Source of the DNA: Streptomyces echinatus
GTDB taxonomy: Bacteria; Actinomycetota; Actinomycetes; Streptomycetales; Streptomycetaceae
DNA length: 64,000 nt
NCBI RefSeq assembly: GCF_014203595.1
Contig: NZ_JACHJK010000015.1
Coordinates: 62,001-126,000, forward strand
Direction of reading: 5' to 3'
The notes beneath the pieces are model-generated. The model saw only the letters and a program-made list of their open reading frames with translations, was not told where the DNA came from and did not search any database. Of the stretch, positions 1 to 13,181 are shown piece after piece. Position 1 is the first letter of the stretch. Every line of letters starts with the position of its first letter. Position numbers and translations under genes: made by a program.

Positions 1-360
1 GCCCGCCTCGACGACGTCGCCGGCTGGCCGGGCGCCCGGCTGACCGCCGTACTCGCCGCCGTGGCCGGACCCGATCCGCGCGGCGCCCTGCGCGCCTGGA
101 AGGCCGACGCCCGCAGGCACCCCAGCCCCAACGCCGGGCCCGTTGAGGCCTCCTTCGCCGGTGCCCTCGGCGTCCGGCTGGGCGGGACGCTCTCCTACGG
201 CGGCCGGGTCGAACACCGGCCCGTGCTCAACGGCGCCTCCGGACGGCCGGTCCGGGTCACCGACATCGACCGGGCCGTACGGCTCTCCCGCCGGGTCGGG
301 CTGCTCGCGCTCGGCACCACGGTCGCCGCCCGCGCACTCCTGAAGGGACGTGGCAAGTGA
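1..360 (+). CDS. cobD: Adenosylcobinamide-phosphate synthase CobD/CbiB, C-terminal end only
   Basis: The reading frame is open from base 1, so the gene begins upstream of the window and only the last 119 residues are seen. They contain the CobD/CbiB signature RRHPSPNAGPVEA and the LGGTLSYGG region. The family is an integral membrane enzyme that joins the aminopropanol arm to adenosylcobyric acid to give adenosylcobinamide (phosphate). The TGA stop overlaps the GTG start of cobQ, so the two are co-translated in the B12 operon. The first GTG in this piece at 61 is internal and not a real start. Confidence 0.9.
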   Translation, partial: ARLDDVAGWPGARLTAVLAAVAGPDPRGALRAWKADARRHPSPNAGPVEASFAGALGVRLGGTLSYGGRVEHRPVLNGASGRPVRVTDIDRAVRLSRRVGLLALGTTVAARALLKGRGK

Positions 361-1861
361 ACGGTGGTCTGCTCGTCGCCGGCACCACCTCCGACGCCGG
401 CAAGAGCGTCGTGACGGCCGGCATCTGCCGCTGGCTGGTGCGCCAGGGCGTGAAGGTCGCGCCGTTCAAGGCGCAGAACATGTCCCTCAACTCCTTCGTC
501 ACACGGGAGGGCGCGGAGATCGGCCGGGCGCAGGCCATGCAGGCCCAGGCGTGCCGGATCGAGCCGACCGCGCTGATGAACCCGGTGCTGCTCAAGCCCG
601 GTGGCGAACAGAGCAGCCAGGTCGTGCTGCTGGGCAAGCCGGTGGGCGAGATGAGCGCGCGGGGGTACCACGGCGGGCGCCAGCAGCGGCTGCTCGGCAC
701 GGTGCTGGACTGCCTGGCCGAGTTGCGGGGCACGTATGACGCGGTGATCTGTGAGGGGGCGGGAAGTCCGGCCGAGATCAATCTGCGCCGGACCGACATC
801 GTCAACATGGGCATCGCGCGGGGTGCGCGGCTGCCCGTCCTCGTGGTCGGCGACATCGACCGCGGGGGCGTCTTCGCCTCGTTCTTCGGGACCGTGGCCC
901 TGCTCTCCCGGGAGGACCAGGAACTGGTCGCCGGTTTCCTGGTGAACAAGTTCCGCGGGGACGTCTCCCTGCTGGAGCCCGGCCTGGACATGCTGCACGG
1001 GCTCACCGGGCGGCACACGTACGGAGTGCTCCCCTTCCGGCACGGGCTCGGCATCGACGAGGAGGACGGACTGCGCGTCTCGCTGCGCGGCACGGTCCGG
1101 GAGTCCACCGTGGCGCCCCCGGTCGGCGAGGACGTGCTGCGGGTCGCCGTGTGCGCGATCCCGCTCATGTCCAACTTCACGGACGTGGACGCGCTGGCCG
1201 CCGAACCGGGGGTCGTGGTGCGGTTCGCGGACCGCCCGGAGGAGCTGGCGGACGCCGACCTCGTGGTGGTCCCGGGCACCCGCGGGACCGTACGGGCCCT
1301 GGAGTGGCTGCGCGAACGCGGGCTGGCGCAGGCGCTGGTACGGCGGGCCGCCGAAGGACGTCCGGTCCTCGGCATCTGCGGCGGCTTCCAGATCCTCGGC
1401 GAGCACATCGAGGACGAGGTCGAGTCGCGCGCCGGCGCGGTCGACGGGCTCGGGATGCTGCCCGTGCGGGTGCGGTTCGCCCGCGAGAAGACCCTCACCC
1501 GGCCGAGCGGGGAAGCCCTCGGCGAGCGGGTCGACGGCTACGAGATCCACCACGGGGTGGCCACCGTCGAAAGCGGCGAACCCTTCCTGGACGGCTGCCG
1601 GGCCGGCCAGACCTGGGGCACCCACTGGCACGGTTCGCTGGAGTCGGACGGTTTCCGGCGGGCCTTCCTGCGCGAGGTGGCCGCCGCCGCGGGCCGCCGC
1701 TTCGTGCCCGCGCCGGACACCTCCTTCGCCGCGCTGCGCGAGGAGCAGCTCGACCGGCTCGGCGACCTGATCGAACAGCACGCGGACACGGACGCGCTCT
1801 GGCGGCTCATCGAGTCGGGCGCGCCGCAAGGACTGCCTTTCATTCCACCGGGAGCGCCCGC

Positions 1862-1865
<4 letters not shown>
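357..1865 (+). CDS. cobQ: Cobyric acid synthase CobQ (glutamine-hydrolysing)
   Basis: This 502-residue protein has the usual CobQ length. The N-terminal dethiobiotin-synthetase-like ATPase domain has a P-loop variant GTTSDAGKS at residues 9-17. The C-terminal class I glutamine amidotransferase domain has the nucleophile in GICGGFQ (Cys341) and the catalytic His in THWHGS (His425). The family amidates carboxylates b, d, e and g of adenosylcobyrinic acid a,c-diamide using glutamine and ATP. The GTG start at 357 overlaps the cobD stop, and the stop overlaps the cobN ATG, so it sits inside a tightly coupled operon. Confidence 0.96.
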
Positions 1866-5508
<3,643 letters not shown>

Positions 5509-5512
<4 letters not shown>

Positions 5513-7515
5513 CCACCCCGTTCCCCTTTACGGCCGTCGTCGGTCAGGACGACCTGCGGCTCGCGCTGCTGCTGAACGCCGTGTCGCCGGCGGTCGGCGG
5601 TGTGCTGGTGCGGGGCGAGAAGGGCACCGCCAAGTCGACGGCCGTGCGCGCCCTTTCGGCGCTGCTGCCCGAGGTGGCCGTGGTGCCAGGCTGCCGGTTC
5701 TCGTGCGACCCGGCCTCCCCCGACCCGACCTGCCCGGACGGACCGCACGAGGCCGGCAGCGGCGGCGAGCGGCCCGCGCGGATGGTCGAGCTGCCCGTCG
5801 GCGCCTCCGAGGACCGGCTGGTCGGCGCGCTCGACATCGAGCGGGCGCTCGCCGAGGGCGTGAAGGCGTTCGAGCCGGGCCTGCTGGCCGACGCGCACCG
5901 CGGGATCCTGTACGTCGACGAGGTCAACCTCCTCCACGACCACCTGGTCGACCTGCTGCTGGACGCGGCGGCGATGGGTGCCTCGTACGTCGAGCGCGAG
6001 GGCGTCTCGGTGCGGCATGCGGCCCGCTTCCTGCTCGTGGGCACCATGAACCCCGAGGAGGGCGAGCTGCGCCCGCAGCTGCTGGACCGGTTCGGGCTGA
6101 CCGTGGAGGTCGCGGCCTCGCGGGAGCCCGAGCAGCGGGTCGAGGTGGTGCGCCGCCGGCTGGCGTACGACGACGACCCGGCCGCGTTCGCGGCCCGGTG
6201 GGCCGAGGAGGAGGCCGCCGTACGGCAGCGGATCGTGGCGGCACGGCGGCTGCTGCCGCAGGTGCGGCTCGGCGACGGCGCGCTGCGGCAGATCGCGGCG
6301 ACCTGCGCGGCCTTCGAGGTGGACGGCATGCGGGCCGACATCGTGATGGCGCGGACCGCCACCGCGCTGGCGGCGTGGGCCGGGCGGACCGAGGTGCTCG
6401 CGGAGGACGTACGGCAGGCTGCGCTGCTGGCGCTGCCGCACCGGCGCCGGCGCAACCCCTTCGACGCGCCGGGCCTGGACGAGGACAAGCTGGACGAGAC
6501 GCTGGAGGAGTACTCCGGCGAAGGCGATGGCGAAGGCGACGACGACCCCGGTCCGGACGGTCCCGGGGGCGGCGGCGGACAGCCGGCGCCGGACAGCGGC
6601 CCGGGGGCCGACGGCGGCTCCGCCGCGCAGCCCGAGGCCGGTGAGGACGGGCAGCCGCAGGCGTCCGGCGCGCGGGAGCAGTCGGCGGTACGCGCCGCCG
6701 AGCCGTTCCGGGCCAAGGTGCTGAGCGTGCCCGGGATCGGCGAGGGCGCCGCCGGGCGGCGGTCGCGGGCGCGGACCGAGCACGGCAGGACCACCGGGGC
6801 CCGGCGGCCCCGCGGGACGCTGACCAAGCTGCACCTGGCCGCCACCGTGCAGGCCGCGGCCCCGCACCAGCGGGCGCGCGGCCGGTCCGGGCCGGGGCTG
6901 GTGATCCGCCGGGACGATCTGCGGCAGGCGGCCCGCGAGGGGCGCGAGGGGAACCTCGTGCTGTTCGTGGTGGACGCCTCCGGATCGATGGCCGCGCGGC
7001 AGCGGATGAGCGCCGTCAAGGGTGCCGTCCTGTCGCTCCTCCTCGACGCCTACCAGCGGCGGGACAAGGTCGGTCTGGTGACCTTCCGGGGCTCCGCCGC
7101 GGACGTGGCGCTGCCGCCGACGTCCTCCGTCGACGCCGCCGCCGCGCGGCTGGAGTCGCTGCCGACCGGTGGCCGTACGCCGCTGGCCGCCGGGCTGCTG
7201 AAGGCGCACGAGGTGCTGCGGGTGGAGCGGCTGCGGGATCCGGCGCGGCGGGCGCTGGTCGTGCTGGTGACCGACGGGCGGGCCACCGGTGGCCCGGAGC
7301 CGGTCGCCCACGCGGGGCGGGCGGCACGGCTGTTCGCGGCCGAGGGGATCGCCTCGGTGGTCGTGGACTGCGAGTCGGGTCCAGTGCGGCTCGGGCTCGC
7401 CGGGCAGCTCGCGGGTGAGCTGGGCGGTACGGCGGTGACGCTGGACGAGCTGCGGGCCGACTCGATCGCCGGGCTGGTCAGGAATGTGCAGGGGACGTCG
7501 AGGAGGGCCGCGTAA
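5509..7515 (+). CDS. ChlI/ChlD-type chelatase subunit (AAA+ ATPase plus VWA), partner of CobN
   Basis: This 668-residue fusion starts with an AAA+ ATPase domain of the magnesium chelatase ChlI type, with Walker A GEKGTAKST at residues 36-44 and a Walker B near LYVDEVNLL. A Gly/Pro/acidic linker runs through roughly residues 330-440. The C-terminal von Willebrand A domain carries a MIDAS motif DASGSM beginning at Asp489. The position directly after cobN suggests it replaces CobS and CobT as the ATP-driven motor for cobalt insertion; that role is inferred from context. The GTG start at 5509 overlaps the cobN stop and the stop overlaps the cobO ATG. Automatic annotation may call it magnesium chelatase. 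Confidence 0.92.
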
Positions 7516-8114
7516 TGCCGCAGGGACAGCCGAGTGTCGTACCGGACGACGGCCTGACGACCCGTCAGCGGCGGAACCGGCCACTCGTCGTCGTGCACAC
7601 GGGCGTCGGCAAGGGCAAGTCGACGGCCGCGTTCGGGCTCGCGCTGCGCGCCTGGAACCAGGGGTGGCCCATCGGGGTGTTCCAGTTCGTCAAGTCGGCG
7701 AAGTGGAAGGTCGGCGAGGAGAACGCGCTACGGGTGCTCGGCGCCTCCGGCGAGGGCGGCACCGTCGACTGGCACAAGATGGGCGAGGGCTGGTCGTGGG
7801 TCCAGCGGGACGCCCAGATGGACAACGAGGAGAAGGCCCGGGAGGGCTGGGAACAGGTCAAGCGGGACCTGGCCGCCGAGACGTACCGGCTGTACGTGCT
7901 GGACGAGTTCGCGTACCCGATGCACTGGGGCTGGGTCGACACCGACGAGGTGGTCGAGGTGCTGCGCGGCCGGCCGGGCACCCAGCACGTGGTGATCACC
8001 GGGCGGAACGCACCGGAGAAGCTGGTGGACCTCGCGGACCTGGTCACCGACATGTCCAAGGTCAAGCACCCCATGGACGTGGGGCAGAAGGGCCAGAAGG
8101 GCATCGAGTGGTGA
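7515..8114 (+). CDS. cobO: Corrinoid adenosyltransferase CobO/BtuR
   Basis: The 199-residue protein matches the CobA/CobO/BtuR family in length and sequence, with the P-loop GVGKGKST at residues 30-37 and the conserved VLDEFAYPMHWGWVD segment. It transfers the 5'-deoxyadenosyl group from ATP to the reduced cobalt of cob(I)yrinic acid a,c-diamide. The ATG at 7515 uses the last base of the previous TAA stop, and its own stop overlaps the cobB start, so it lies inside the same operon. Confidence 0.95.
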   Translation: MPQGQPSVVPDDGLTTRQRRNRPLVVVHTGVGKGKSTAAFGLALRAWNQGWPIGVFQFVKSAKWKVGEENALRVLGASGEGGTVDWHKMGEGWSWVQRDAQMDNEEKAREGWEQVKRDLAAETYRLYVLDEFAYPMHWGWVDTDEVVEVLRGRPGTQHVVITGRNAPEKLVDLADLVTDMSKVKHPMDVGQKGQKGIEW

Positions 8115-9568
8115 CTGCCGTTCCCCGGCTGGTCGTCGCCGCGCCCTCCTCGGGCAGCGGCAAGACCACCGTCGCCACGGGGCTGATGGCCGCGTTCGCC
8201 GCGCGGGGGCTCGCCGTGTCCCCGCACAAGGTCGGACCGGACTACATCGACCCCGGCTATCACGCCCTCGCGACCGGGCGGACGGGGCGCAACCTGGACG
8301 CGTACCTGTGCGGGCCGGAGCTGATCGCTCCGCTGTTCCTGCACGGGGCGCGGGGCTGCGACCTGGCCGTGGTCGAGGGCGTGATGGGGCTGTACGACGG
8401 GGCCGCCGGGGAGGGCGAACTGGCGTCCACCGCCCATGTCGCCAAGCTGCTGCGCGCGCCGGTCGTGCTGGTCGTGGACGCGTCCTCGCAGTCGCGGTCG
8501 GTGGCGGCGCTGGTGCACGGGTTCGCGTCCTGGGATCCGGAGGTGCGGGTCGGGGGCGTGATCCTGAACAAGGTGGCGTCCGACCGGCACGAGGAGCTGC
8601 TGCGGGAGGCGCTGGATTCCGCCGGGGTGCCGGTGCTGGGGGTGCTGCGGAGGGTTCCCCAGGTGGACACGCCGTCCCGGCATCTGGGGCTGGTGCCGGT
8701 CGCCGAGCGGCGGTCGGCCGCGGTCGACGCCGTCGCGGCGATGGCTGCGCAGGTGGCCGCCGGGTGTGACCTGGACGCCGTCGAGGCGCTGGCCCGGGCT
8801 GCCGGGGACCTCCCAGGGGGCTCCGCCCCCTGGACCCCCGCCGGCCCACCCATCCACCCGACTCGCTCGGCTGAACGGCGGGACGAGGAGTCGGCCCGGT
8901 CGGCCGAAGGGCGGGACGGGCAGCGGGGGCAGTCCGCCGAGGGGCGGGGGGTGTCGTCGGTCCGGGGGCCTGTTGTCGCCGTCGCCGGGGGGGCCGCGTT
9001 CACCTTTTGCTATGCCGAACACACCGAGCTGCTCGTCGCCGCCGGTGCCGAAGTGGTCACCTTCGATCCGCTGCGGGACGAGCGACTGCCCGAGGGTACG
9101 GCCGGGCTGGTCATCGGCGGCGGCTTCCCCGAGGTGTACGCGAGTGAGCTGTCCGCCAACGAGCCGTTGCGCAGGGCCGTCGCCGAACTGGCGCTCTCCG
9201 GGGCGCCGGTGGCGGCGGAGTGTGCCGGACTGCTCTACCTGTGCCGGGAGCTGGACGGCCGCCCCATGTGCGGTGTGCTGGACGCCACCGCGCGGATGAG
9301 CGAGCGGCTGACCCTCGGCTACCGGGACGCCGTGGCCGTCGGCGACAGCGTGCTGGCGGTGGCCGGGACACGGATGCGCGGGCACGAGTTCCACCGCACC
9401 GTCGCCGAGCCGGGCGCCGGTGCCGCTCCCGCCTGGGGCGTACGGGCCCCGGTCCGGCGGGTCGAAGGTTTCGTACAGCAGGGCGTGCACGCGAGTTATC
9501 TGCACACGCACTGGGCGTCCGAGCCCGGTGTCGCCCGTCGGTTCGTGGAGAGGTGCCGGACGTCATGA
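8111..9568 (+). CDS. cobB: Cobyrinic acid a,c-diamide synthase CobB/CbiA
   Basis: The 485-residue protein has an N-terminal ATPase domain with APSSGSGKTT at residues 11-20 and a C-terminal glutamine amidotransferase domain with the nucleophile in AAECAGLLY (Cys371). It amidates carboxylates a and c of the corrin ring. Residues of about 233-284 form a low-complexity Pro/Gly/Ser/Arg linker whose DNA includes a 21-base palindrome (8813-8833), which makes the protein longer than usual. The GTG at 8111 overlaps the cobO stop; a second GTG three bases upstream is an alternative start. Confidence 0.94.
   Translation: MTAVPRLVVAAPSSGSGKTTVATGLMAAFAARGLAVSPHKVGPDYIDPGYHALATGRTGRNLDAYLCGPELIAPLFLHGARGCDLAVVEGVMGLYDGAAGEGELASTAHVAKLLRAPVVLVVDASSQSRSVAALVHGFASWDPEVRVGGVILNKVASDRHEELLREALDSAGVPVLGVLRRVPQVDTPSRHLGLVPVAERRSAAVDAVAAMAAQVAAGCDLDAVEALARAAGDLPGGSAPWTPAGPPIHPTRSAERRDEESARSAEGRDGQRGQSAEGRGVSSVRGPVVAVAGGAAFTFCYAEHTELLVAAGAEVVTFDPLRDERLPEGTAGLVIGGGFPEVYASELSANEPLRRAVAELALSGAPVAAECAGLLYLCRELDGRPMCGVLDATARMSERLTLGYRDAVAVGDSVLAVAGTRMRGHEFHRTVAEPGAGAAPAWGVRAPVRRVEGFVQQGVHASYLHTHWASEPGVARRFVERCRTS
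8813..8833. repeat. Perfect 9-bp-arm palindrome inside cobB linker
   Basis: The arms CCAGGGGGC and GCCCCCTGG are perfectly complementary around a TCC loop. The element is read through in frame inside cobB and encodes part of the interdomain linker. From memory, hairpins built on GGGGGCTCCGCCCCC are very common between Streptomyces genes, so this looks like a repeat inserted into, or expanded within, a tolerant linker. Confidence 0.7.
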
Positions 9569-10296
9569 GCAGCAGGCTGGTCGGAGTCGGGGTCGGTCCC
9601 GGTGACCCGGAGCTGGTGACCGTCAAGGGGGTCAACGCCCTGCGGGCCGCCGACGTCGTCGTCGTACCCGTGATGGACACCCTCGAGCGGGGGCGGGCCG
9701 AGGCGACCGTGTTGCACTACGTGCCCGCGGAGAAGGTCGTCCGGGTGGTGTTCGCGCTGAACGAGCGGACCGACCGGGCACGTCGGGAGGCGGCCTGGGA
9801 CGCGGCCGGTGCGCAGGTCGCCGAGCTGCTCGGCCGGCACGGGTCCGTCGCCTTCGCCACCATCGGCGACCCGAACGTGTACTCCACGTTCACCTACCTC
9901 GCGCAGACCATCGTGGAGCTGGTGCCCGGCGTCGCCGTGGAGACCGTGCCCGGGATCACCGCGATGCAGGATCTCGCGGCGCGGTCCGGGGCCGTGCTGA
10001 CCGAGGGCACCGAGCCGCTCACCCTCGTACCGGTCACCGCCGGGTCCGCCGTGCTGAAGGAGGCGCTCGCCGGGCCGGGGACGGTCGTGGCGTACAAGTT
10101 CGGCCGGCAGGCCGCCGAGGTCGCCGAGGCGCTCGCGGAGACCGGACGGCTCGGCGGCGCCGTGTGGGGCTCGGCACTCGGGCTGCCGGAGGAGTCCGTG
10201 CGGCCGGCCGCCGAGCTGGACGGGACGCCGCTGCCGTATCTGTCGACGCTGATCGCGCCGCCGCGGCGGGACGGCGGCCGGGGCGGGAAGCTGTGA
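9565..10296 (+). CDS. cobI: Precorrin-2 C(20)-methyltransferase CobI/CbiL
   Basis: This 243-residue SAM-dependent tetrapyrrole methylase has the N-terminal GVGVGPGDPELVTVKG motif (residues 7-22) and the GDPNVYSTF segment typical of CobI/CbiL. It methylates C20 of precorrin-2 or cobalt-precorrin-2. The ATG overlaps the cobB stop. It is the last gene of the first cob transcription unit: the next gene is convergent, 14 bases away, with no obvious terminator between them. Confidence 0.93.
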   Translation: MSSRLVGVGVGPGDPELVTVKGVNALRAADVVVVPVMDTLERGRAEATVLHYVPAEKVVRVVFALNERTDRARREAAWDAAGAQVAELLGRHGSVAFATIGDPNVYSTFTYLAQTIVELVPGVAVETVPGITAMQDLAARSGAVLTEGTEPLTLVPVTAGSAVLKEALAGPGTVVAYKFGRQAAEVAEALAETGRLGGAVWGSALGLPEESVRPAAELDGTPLPYLSTLIAPPRRDGGRGGKL

Positions 10297-10310
10297 CACC
10301 GTCCGCGGGG

Positions 10311-11042
10311 TCAGCCGGAGATGCCGACCACCAGCCAGATGAACGCGGCGCCGGCCACCGTGCACAGCAGGGTGGAACGGGCCGGGTGCTCGTGGTGGGC
10401 CTCGGGCAGGATCTCGGCGGCGGCGAGATAGAGCAGTACGCCGCCGAAGAGGCCGAGATAGCCGCCGAGCACCGGCTCGGGGATGTGGAAGAAGGCCGTG
10501 GACAGCGCGCCCAGCACCGGTGCGCAGGCGTCGGCGACCAGCATCCCGATGGCCCGGCGGCGCGCGTTGCCGTACAGGCTGGTGATGGTGAAGGTGTTGA
10601 AGCCGTCGGCGAAGTCGTGGGCGATCACGGCGAGCGCCACGGCCGTGGCCATGCCGCCGCCCACCTGGAAGGCCGCGCCGATGGCCACGCCGTCCATGGC
10701 GCTGTGGCCCACCATCGCGCCGGCCGCCGCGAGCCCCACCTCGGGCGCCCGGTGGTGGTGTCCCTCGGCGCCGCCGTGCGCCGCCTGGCGCGCGGCCAGG
10801 GTGCGCTCCACCAGGTGGGCCAGCAGAAAGCCGGCCACGAAGAGCAGCAGGGCGGCGGGGACGCCGAAGATCTCGCGGTCGGCCGCGTGCAGTGCCTCCG
10901 GCAGCAGGTCCAGGCCGACCACGCCCAGCATCAGCCCGCCGGCCAGGCCCAGGACCAGGTGGCGGCGGTCGGTCACGCGCTGTGCCGTCCAGCCGCCGGC
11001 CAGCGTCATCAGGAACGCGCCGAGCGCGACGAAGACCGCCAT
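10311..11042 (-). CDS. ZIP-family divalent metal transporter
   Basis: This 243-residue membrane protein has about seven or eight hydrophobic segments. It carries the ZIP signatures HSAMDGVAIG and AHDFADGFNT, with metal-binding His and Asp/Asn in the paired helices, and a His-rich cytoplasmic loop (EGHHHR, around residue 105). ZIP proteins move Zn, Fe, Mn or Co into the cytoplasm. It is encoded against the cob genes, converging on cobI and diverging from cobM, which splits the cluster into two transcripts. Supply of cobalt for corrin synthesis is a reasonable inference from position, but the metal cannot be read from sequence. The ATG at 11042 is chosen because upstream residues are not membrane-like. 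Confidence 0.85.
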   Translation of the reverse strand: MAVFVALGAFLMTLAGGWTAQRVTDRRHLVLGLAGGLMLGVVGLDLLPEALHAADREIFGVPAALLLFVAGFLLAHLVERTLAARQAAHGGAEGHHHRAPEVGLAAAGAMVGHSAMDGVAIGAAFQVGGGMATAVALAVIAHDFADGFNTFTITSLYGNARRRAIGMLVADACAPVLGALSTAFFHIPEPVLGGYLGLFGGVLLYLAAAEILPEAHHEHPARSTLLCTVAGAAFIWLVVGISG

Positions 11043-11133
11043 AGGCCCTTGGTATCCGATGGACCGGCGTCCGCGCATATCCGACCGCAGCAGCCGCAGT
11101 ACTCGTAGCACTTGTAGGAGAGGACCGATTCCC

Positions 11134-11952
11134 ATGGCCGATGCCCCCACCGGCAAGGTGACCTTCGTCGGTGCCGGCCCCGGCGCCGCCGACCTGCTGA
11201 CGTTCCGGGCCGCCCGGGCCATCGCCGAGGCCGACGTGGTGATCTGGGCCGCGAGCCTGGTCCAGGCCGAGGTGCTGGAACACGCCCGGGAGGGCGCCGA
11301 GATCCTGGACTCGGCGACGATGTCGCTGGAGGACGTCGTCGCCGTGTACCGGCGTGCGCGCGAGGAAGGGCTGAAGGTCGCCCGGATCCACTCCGGCGAC
11401 CCGGCGCTGTGGGGCGGCACCCAGGAGCAGCTGGACCGCTGTCACGAGATCGGCATCGCGACCGAGGTCGTGCCGGGGGTGTCCGCCTTCTCCGCGGTGG
11501 CCGCGCTCGCGCAGCGCGAGCTGACGATCCCGGAGGTCGCGCAGTCCGTGGTGCTGACCCGGCTGGGCGGGGGCAAGACGCCGATGCCGCCCGGTGAGGA
11601 GGTGCGCGAGTTCGCCCGTCACGGCACCACGATGGCGGTCTTCCTGTCGGCGGCGCGCAGCGGGCAGCTGGTGCGGGAGCTGCTGGAGGGCGGCTACCCC
11701 ACCGACACCCCGGTGGTGGTGGCGTACCAGGCGACCTGGCCGGAGGAGCTGGTCGTGCGGTGCACGGTCGGCACGCTGGAGGAGACGGTCAAGGAGCACA
11801 AGCTCTGGAAGCACACCCTGTTCCTGGTCGGCCCGGCCCTGGACGCGCGCGGCACCCGTTCGCACCTGTACCACCCGGGTCACTTCCACGGGTACCGCAA
11901 GGCCGACCCTCAGGCGCGGCGGGCCCTGCGTGAGCAGAGGGCGAAGAGTTGA
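11134..11952 (+). CDS. cobM: Precorrin-4 C(11)-methyltransferase CobM/CbiF
   Basis: The 272-residue SAM-dependent methylase opens with VTFVGAGPGAADLLTFRA and contains HSGDPALWGG and VVPGVSAFSA, all diagnostic of CobM/CbiF. The family methylates C11 of precorrin-4. The ATG at 11134 has a GGAGAGG ribosome-binding site at 11118-11124. It is the first gene of the second cob transcription unit, so a promoter should lie in the 91-base divergent gap 11043-11133. No clear hexamers were found there. Confidence 0.95.
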   Translation: MADAPTGKVTFVGAGPGAADLLTFRAARAIAEADVVIWAASLVQAEVLEHAREGAEILDSATMSLEDVVAVYRRAREEGLKVARIHSGDPALWGGTQEQLDRCHEIGIATEVVPGVSAFSAVAALAQRELTIPEVAQSVVLTRLGGGKTPMPPGEEVREFARHGTTMAVFLSAARSGQLVRELLEGGYPTDTPVVVAYQATWPEELVVRCTVGTLEETVKEHKLWKHTLFLVGPALDARGTRSHLYHPGHFHGYRKADPQARRALREQRAKS

Positions 11953-13181
11953 TCACGGTCGTCGGGACGGGGACGGGGGCGCCGGTCGCGGAGGACGTCC
12001 TCGCGGGGGCCGCGCTGGTCGTGGGCGGGCGGCGGCACCTGGACTCCGTGCGGGTGCCGGAGGGCGCCGGACGGATCGTGCTCGGGCCGCTGGCGCCCGC
12101 CCTGGACACCGTCGCGGAGTACGTCGGCAAGGAGCTGCCGGTCGTCGTGCTGGCCTCCGGTGACCCGGGGTTCTTCGGGATCGTGCGGGCGCTGGCCGAG
12201 CGGTTCGGTACCGGGCTGCTGGACGTACGGCCCGGGGTGTCCTCCGTGGCCACCGCCTTCGCCAGGATCGGGCTGCCCTGGGACGACGCGGTCGTGGTCA
12301 GCGCGCACGGCCGGGACCTGCGTACGGCGGTGAACGTGTGCCGGGCGCGGCCGAAGGTGGCCGTGCTGACCGGCCCGGGGGCCGGTCCCGCCGAGCTGGG
12401 CGGCGCGCTGCCCGGTGACCGGGTCCTGGTCGTGGCGAGCGCCCTCGGCGACCCGGAGCGGGAGCGCGTGGAGCGGGTGACGGCCGCCGAGGCGGCTTCC
12501 CGGGACTGGGGTACGGCGGTGAGCGTGGTGCTGTGCCTGGACGAGGCCCGGGCGCTCGGCGCGGTGCGTACGGTGGCCGGGGTGCCGCAGGCGCCGGACC
12601 GGTGGGCGCTGGACGAGGACGGGTTCACGCACCGGGACTCGATGATCACCAAGTTCGAGGTGCGGGCGCTGGCCCTGGCCCGGCTGGGGCCGCGCCTCGG
12701 CGACCTGGTGTGGGACGTGGGCGCCGGGTCGGGCTCGGTCGCGGTGGAGTGCGCGCGGCTCGGCGCGGCCGTCGTCGCCGTGGAGAAGGCCGCGGACGGG
12801 GTCGAGCGGATCCGTGCCAACGCGGACGCCCACGGCGTGGACGTGGACGTGGTGCACGGTTCGGCACCGTCCGCTCTGGCGGAGCTGGCGGATCCGGACG
12901 CGGTGTTCGTCGGCGGCGGGGGCCGGGAGCTGCCCGCCGTCGTCACCGCGTGCGCGCGGCGGGCCCGGCGGACGGTCGTCGTCGCCATGGCCGCGCTGGA
13001 CCGGGTGCCGGCGGCGCGTGCGGCGCTGACGTCGGCCGGGTTCACCTGCGACGGGGTGCTGCTGCAGTCCTCGCGTCTGGCGCCGTTGCCGGGGGACGTG
13101 ACCCGGCTGGCGGCGACCAATCCTGTGTTTCTGCTGTGGGGCGACAGAACCCCTGCCTCTAGTGAAGGAGTTGCCCAGTGA
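11949..13181 (+). CDS. cobL: Precorrin-6Y C5,15-methyltransferase (decarboxylating) CobL
   Basis: The 410-residue protein fuses a CbiE methylase domain (about residues 1-200) to a CbiT domain (about 215-410). The CbiT part has the Rossmann SAM motif VWDVGAGSGS near residue 256. CobL methylates C5 and C15 and decarboxylates the C12 acetate side chain. Translation starts at a TTG (11949) that overlaps the cobM TGA; no better start lies nearby. The stop overlaps the next GTG. Confidence 0.94.
   Translation: MITVVGTGTGAPVAEDVLAGAALVVGGRRHLDSVRVPEGAGRIVLGPLAPALDTVAEYVGKELPVVVLASGDPGFFGIVRALAERFGTGLLDVRPGVSSVATAFARIGLPWDDAVVVSAHGRDLRTAVNVCRARPKVAVLTGPGAGPAELGGALPGDRVLVVASALGDPERERVERVTAAEAASRDWGTAVSVVLCLDEARALGAVRTVAGVPQAPDRWALDEDGFTHRDSMITKFEVRALALARLGPRLGDLVWDVGAGSGSVAVECARLGAAVVAVEKAADGVERIRANADAHGVDVDVVHGSAPSALAELADPDAVFVGGGGRELPAVVTACARRARRTVVVAMAALDRVPAARAALTSAGFTCDGVLLQSSRLAPLPGDVTRLAATNPVFLLWGDRTPASSEGVAQ

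Noticed and set aside
11043-11133. Zur-type or cobalamin-riboswitch element between the ZIP gene and cobM
   Set aside because: The 91-base gap is too short for a cobalamin riboswitch and shows no B12-box or AT-rich Zur palindrome. Only short GTAG-containing repeats are visible.
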